Below are positions 62,349-64,000 of a stretch of DNA of 64,000 nt, one piece after another. The DNA is from Paenibacillus faecalis (GTDB lineage: Bacteria > Bacillota > Bacilli > Paenibacillales > Paenibacillaceae). A program made the translations under genes and the position numbers. Location of the stretch: positions 273 through 64,272 of the forward strand of contig NZ_LT985747.1 of the NCBI RefSeq assembly GCF_900289175.1, read 5' to 3'. The notes below the pieces were generated by a model. That model was not told the DNA's origin and did not search any database. It saw only the letters and a program-made list of their open reading frames with translations. Position 1 is the first letter of the stretch. Each line of letters begins with the position of its first letter.

Positions 62349-64000
62349 CTATTTCTCGGACCTCACAGTAAAATGGTCAATGATCAGCGCTCCATCTTCT
62401 TCATTTTCCTTTACGATTGCAAAATAAACATCAGCAAAATCTCCCGTTGAGCATGATGCTGTAAATACCTGCCTTCCTTTTTTCAATGGACGATGCAGCA
62501 GGATATGTTCCGTGGTTTTTACAACTGCACTATACTGTCCATCATGATCCGCATCATAATCAAACATAATGGTATAGTTTTGATTCGGTTTAAAATCTAC
62601 CGTCGATGGTACCGTTCGTACCACCTCTCCCTGCCGTTCGTTCATTGTCTTCATCGACCATTCTCCGCCAATCGTATCCTTCGTATAGCCTTCATGCCTC
62701 TGTGACAGGTGAGTCTTGTTAATTCGTTCATGGGAGCTGACGAATGGCCCCCATCCTTCATCAATCTGTTCGAAGTCCTCATAATATTCACAAGCGTGAT
62801 CAGGCAATGGACTCGGCTGATTCACTTCCCTAATTCGGACATCATCAAAATGCACGAATGAAACTGCCTCCCCCTTCTCTGCCCGTAGAAGCAATAGCGG
62901 TATACTTTTGGAGCCGTCTTTAGGCATCGTAAAGCGTAAACGCATGCGCTGGTAAAACGTCCCTCTTTTATCCGAATTAATATCCCAATTGACAACAGAG
63001 GTATTGTCCATCTCACGTTTCACTTCCAACGAAGAACCGATCCGCACTGTAATCGATGCTTTTCTGTTCTTGGAAAGCTGAACCCAGACTGATGCAGCAT
63101 ACGTCTTTCCTGGCTCAAGTCCCGTTATCGGCTGAGAGATGCACGCATCCGCCCCATCATTCCCCTGAATCTGTAAATAAGTCTGTCCGTAACTGGTATT
63201 TACGATTTTAATGTGACTCAAATCATTACATTGCGCAGATGGCGTCCAATACTTGAAATCATGACTGTCAAAGCCCGTATCACGTACAGGGCTCCCTTCT
63301 CCCCACTCGATTTCCGGCAGTTCCGGCGCTTCCTCAGGGTAAATTACATAAGGCGTTTTAGCCTCTGCAATGATCGTCACTTTTTGATCAGAAACCGGGA
63401 TATCCTTCAGGTAAATCCGTCCCAAATCCGTCAGTTGATACAGCTTAACAACGCTTTTCCCCCGCCAGCTGTCCGGCAAAGTCCATGTGCTGGAGCCGCC
63501 TTCAGGATTCCAGTGATAAATCTTATGTTCCTCGTAAGGACTCCAAGGAATAAACATTAAGTTGTCCTCAGCTATTTTCCGGTCGTTACAATACATCACG
63601 ATTTGATCTTTCTCCCGCCGAACGACTACGTTTTTGTCCAAAATCATTTCATGCTCACACCACTTCATCACCGCAAAATGCATCAGATACCGATAAGGCA
63701 GCTGTTTCGTGAAGAAAGCCTCCACAACAGCCACTAAATCTCTTTCTTGCTGCCAGCCCATAAATCCATTATCTTTATGGCGAGCATAGCCGCCTTTCAA
63801 CAAAGGATGAGGTGCATATACATCTTTTTGAGTGTGATACAAAAATCTTGATATTTGACTATCGCCAGTACTGTCATGCGTCCACACGGCATGTTCGTTG
63901 AGCATATCACTTTCTTCTGTCCAAACGATCCATCCGTTGTCATGCAGCTTTCTGGTCAATCGAAGCGCCGCCCAGTGTTCGTCCCGATATGTATCAACGT
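62349..64000 (-). CDS. GH101 endo-alpha-N-acetylgalactosaminidase, C-terminal part
   Basis: The frame is open to the right edge (VDTYRDEHWAALRLTRKLHD just inside), so at least 550 residues are seen and the start lies outside. DNGWIVWTEESDMLNEHAVW, GDSQISRFLYHTQKDVYAPH and GYARHKDNGFMGWQQERD match the end of the catalytic barrel of the GH101 family, which releases the core-1 disaccharide from mucin-type O-glycans. Downstream beta-sandwich domains follow (QLTDLGRIYLKDIPV; PGKTYAASVWVQLSK, carbohydrate-binding-like). Secretion cannot be checked without the N-terminus. Confidence 0.85.
   Translation of the reverse strand, partial: VDTYRDEHWAALRLTRKLHDNGWIVWTEESDMLNEHAVWTHDSTGDSQISRFLYHTQKDVYAPHPLLKGGYARHKDNGFMGWQQERDLVAVVEAFFTKQLPYRYLMHFAVMKWCEHEMILDKNVVVRREKDQIVMYCNDRKIAEDNLMFIPWSPYEEHKIYHWNPEGGSSTWTLPDSWRGKSVVKLYQLTDLGRIYLKDIPVSDQKVTIIAEAKTPYVIYPEEAPELPEIEWGEGSPVRDTGFDSHDFKYWTPSAQCNDLSHIKIVNTSYGQTYLQIQGNDGADACISQPITGLEPGKTYAASVWVQLSKNRKASITVRIGSSLEVKREMDNTSVVNWDINSDKRGTFYQRMRLRFTMPKDGSKSIPLLLLRAEKGEAVSFVHFDDVRIREVNQPSPLPDHACEYYEDFEQIDEGWGPFVSSHERINKTHLSQRHEGYTKDTIGGEWSMKTMNERQGEVVRTVPSTVDFKPNQNYTIMFDYDADHDGQYSAVVKTTEHILLHRPLKKGRQVFTASCSTGDFADVYFAIVKENEEDGALIIDHFTVRSEK

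Overview
The window looks like chromosomal DNA from a spore-forming, low-to-medium GC Firmicute, most likely Paenibacillus or a close relative. The basis is a GerA/GerB/GerC germination operon, a two-subunit glycine decarboxylase behind glycine riboswitches, bacillithiol deacetylase BshB2 with YojF, secreted proteins with copper-amine-oxidase-N and BIG2 domains, and AGGAGG-type ribosome binding sites throughout. The genus is an inference from gene content.

Layout. 1-0.2 kb: 3' end of an IS110-type transposase. 0.4-4.3 kb: a pentapeptide-repeat protein, a VanY/VanZ pair, a small unknown protein and an azoreductase. 4.6-9.8 kb: the glycine cleavage system, with gcvH leftward and gcvT-gcvPA-gcvPB rightward, each behind its own tandem glycine riboswitch. 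9.8-11.3 kb: a complete IS3-family element sitting in the loop of the gcv operon terminator. 11.3-24.9 kb: a MocR-type regulator, ctaA, a secreted protein, the ger operon, a two-HTH MerR regulator, a histidine phosphatase, and purT behind a ZTP riboswitch, plus relics of nitrilase and uppP genes.

24.9-39.4 kb is a visibly AT-rich island holding a two-component class II lanthipeptide (lantibiotic) cluster. Leftward it runs alpha precursor, LanM, LanT, beta precursor, LanM, LanT, so each precursor has its own synthetase and its own C39-peptidase exporter. Rightward are a LanFE-like self-protection ABC transporter, an XRE repressor-like protein and two small membrane proteins resembling the repressor/immunity arrangement of lacticin 3147. 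A shared sequence motif lies upstream of both rightward units. This is the most interesting system in the window. Peptide classes are recognisable, but the fully duplicated A-M-T layout is unusual.

39.5-52 kb: a YebC-family regulator, an IF-3 paralogue, DoxX, a 14-TM MFS exporter with a divergent MarR regulator, a spermidine-synthase-like protein, bshB2-yojF, a large catalase, an AI-2E family permease, a DUF4363/DUF421 pair, and an ABC-F gene broken by a frameshift but preceded by an apparently intact antibiotic-attenuation leader (uORF plus two terminators). 52-64 kb: a BIG2-repeat secreted protein, a phosphodiester glycosidase, a pyroglutamate-release and -degradation operon (pxpB-pxpC-pxpA-pcp), a small 57-residue ORF, an M29 aminopeptidase, plsC, tRNA-fMet and tRNA-Pro, and the C-terminal part of a GH101 endo-alpha-N-acetylgalactosaminidase running off the right edge.
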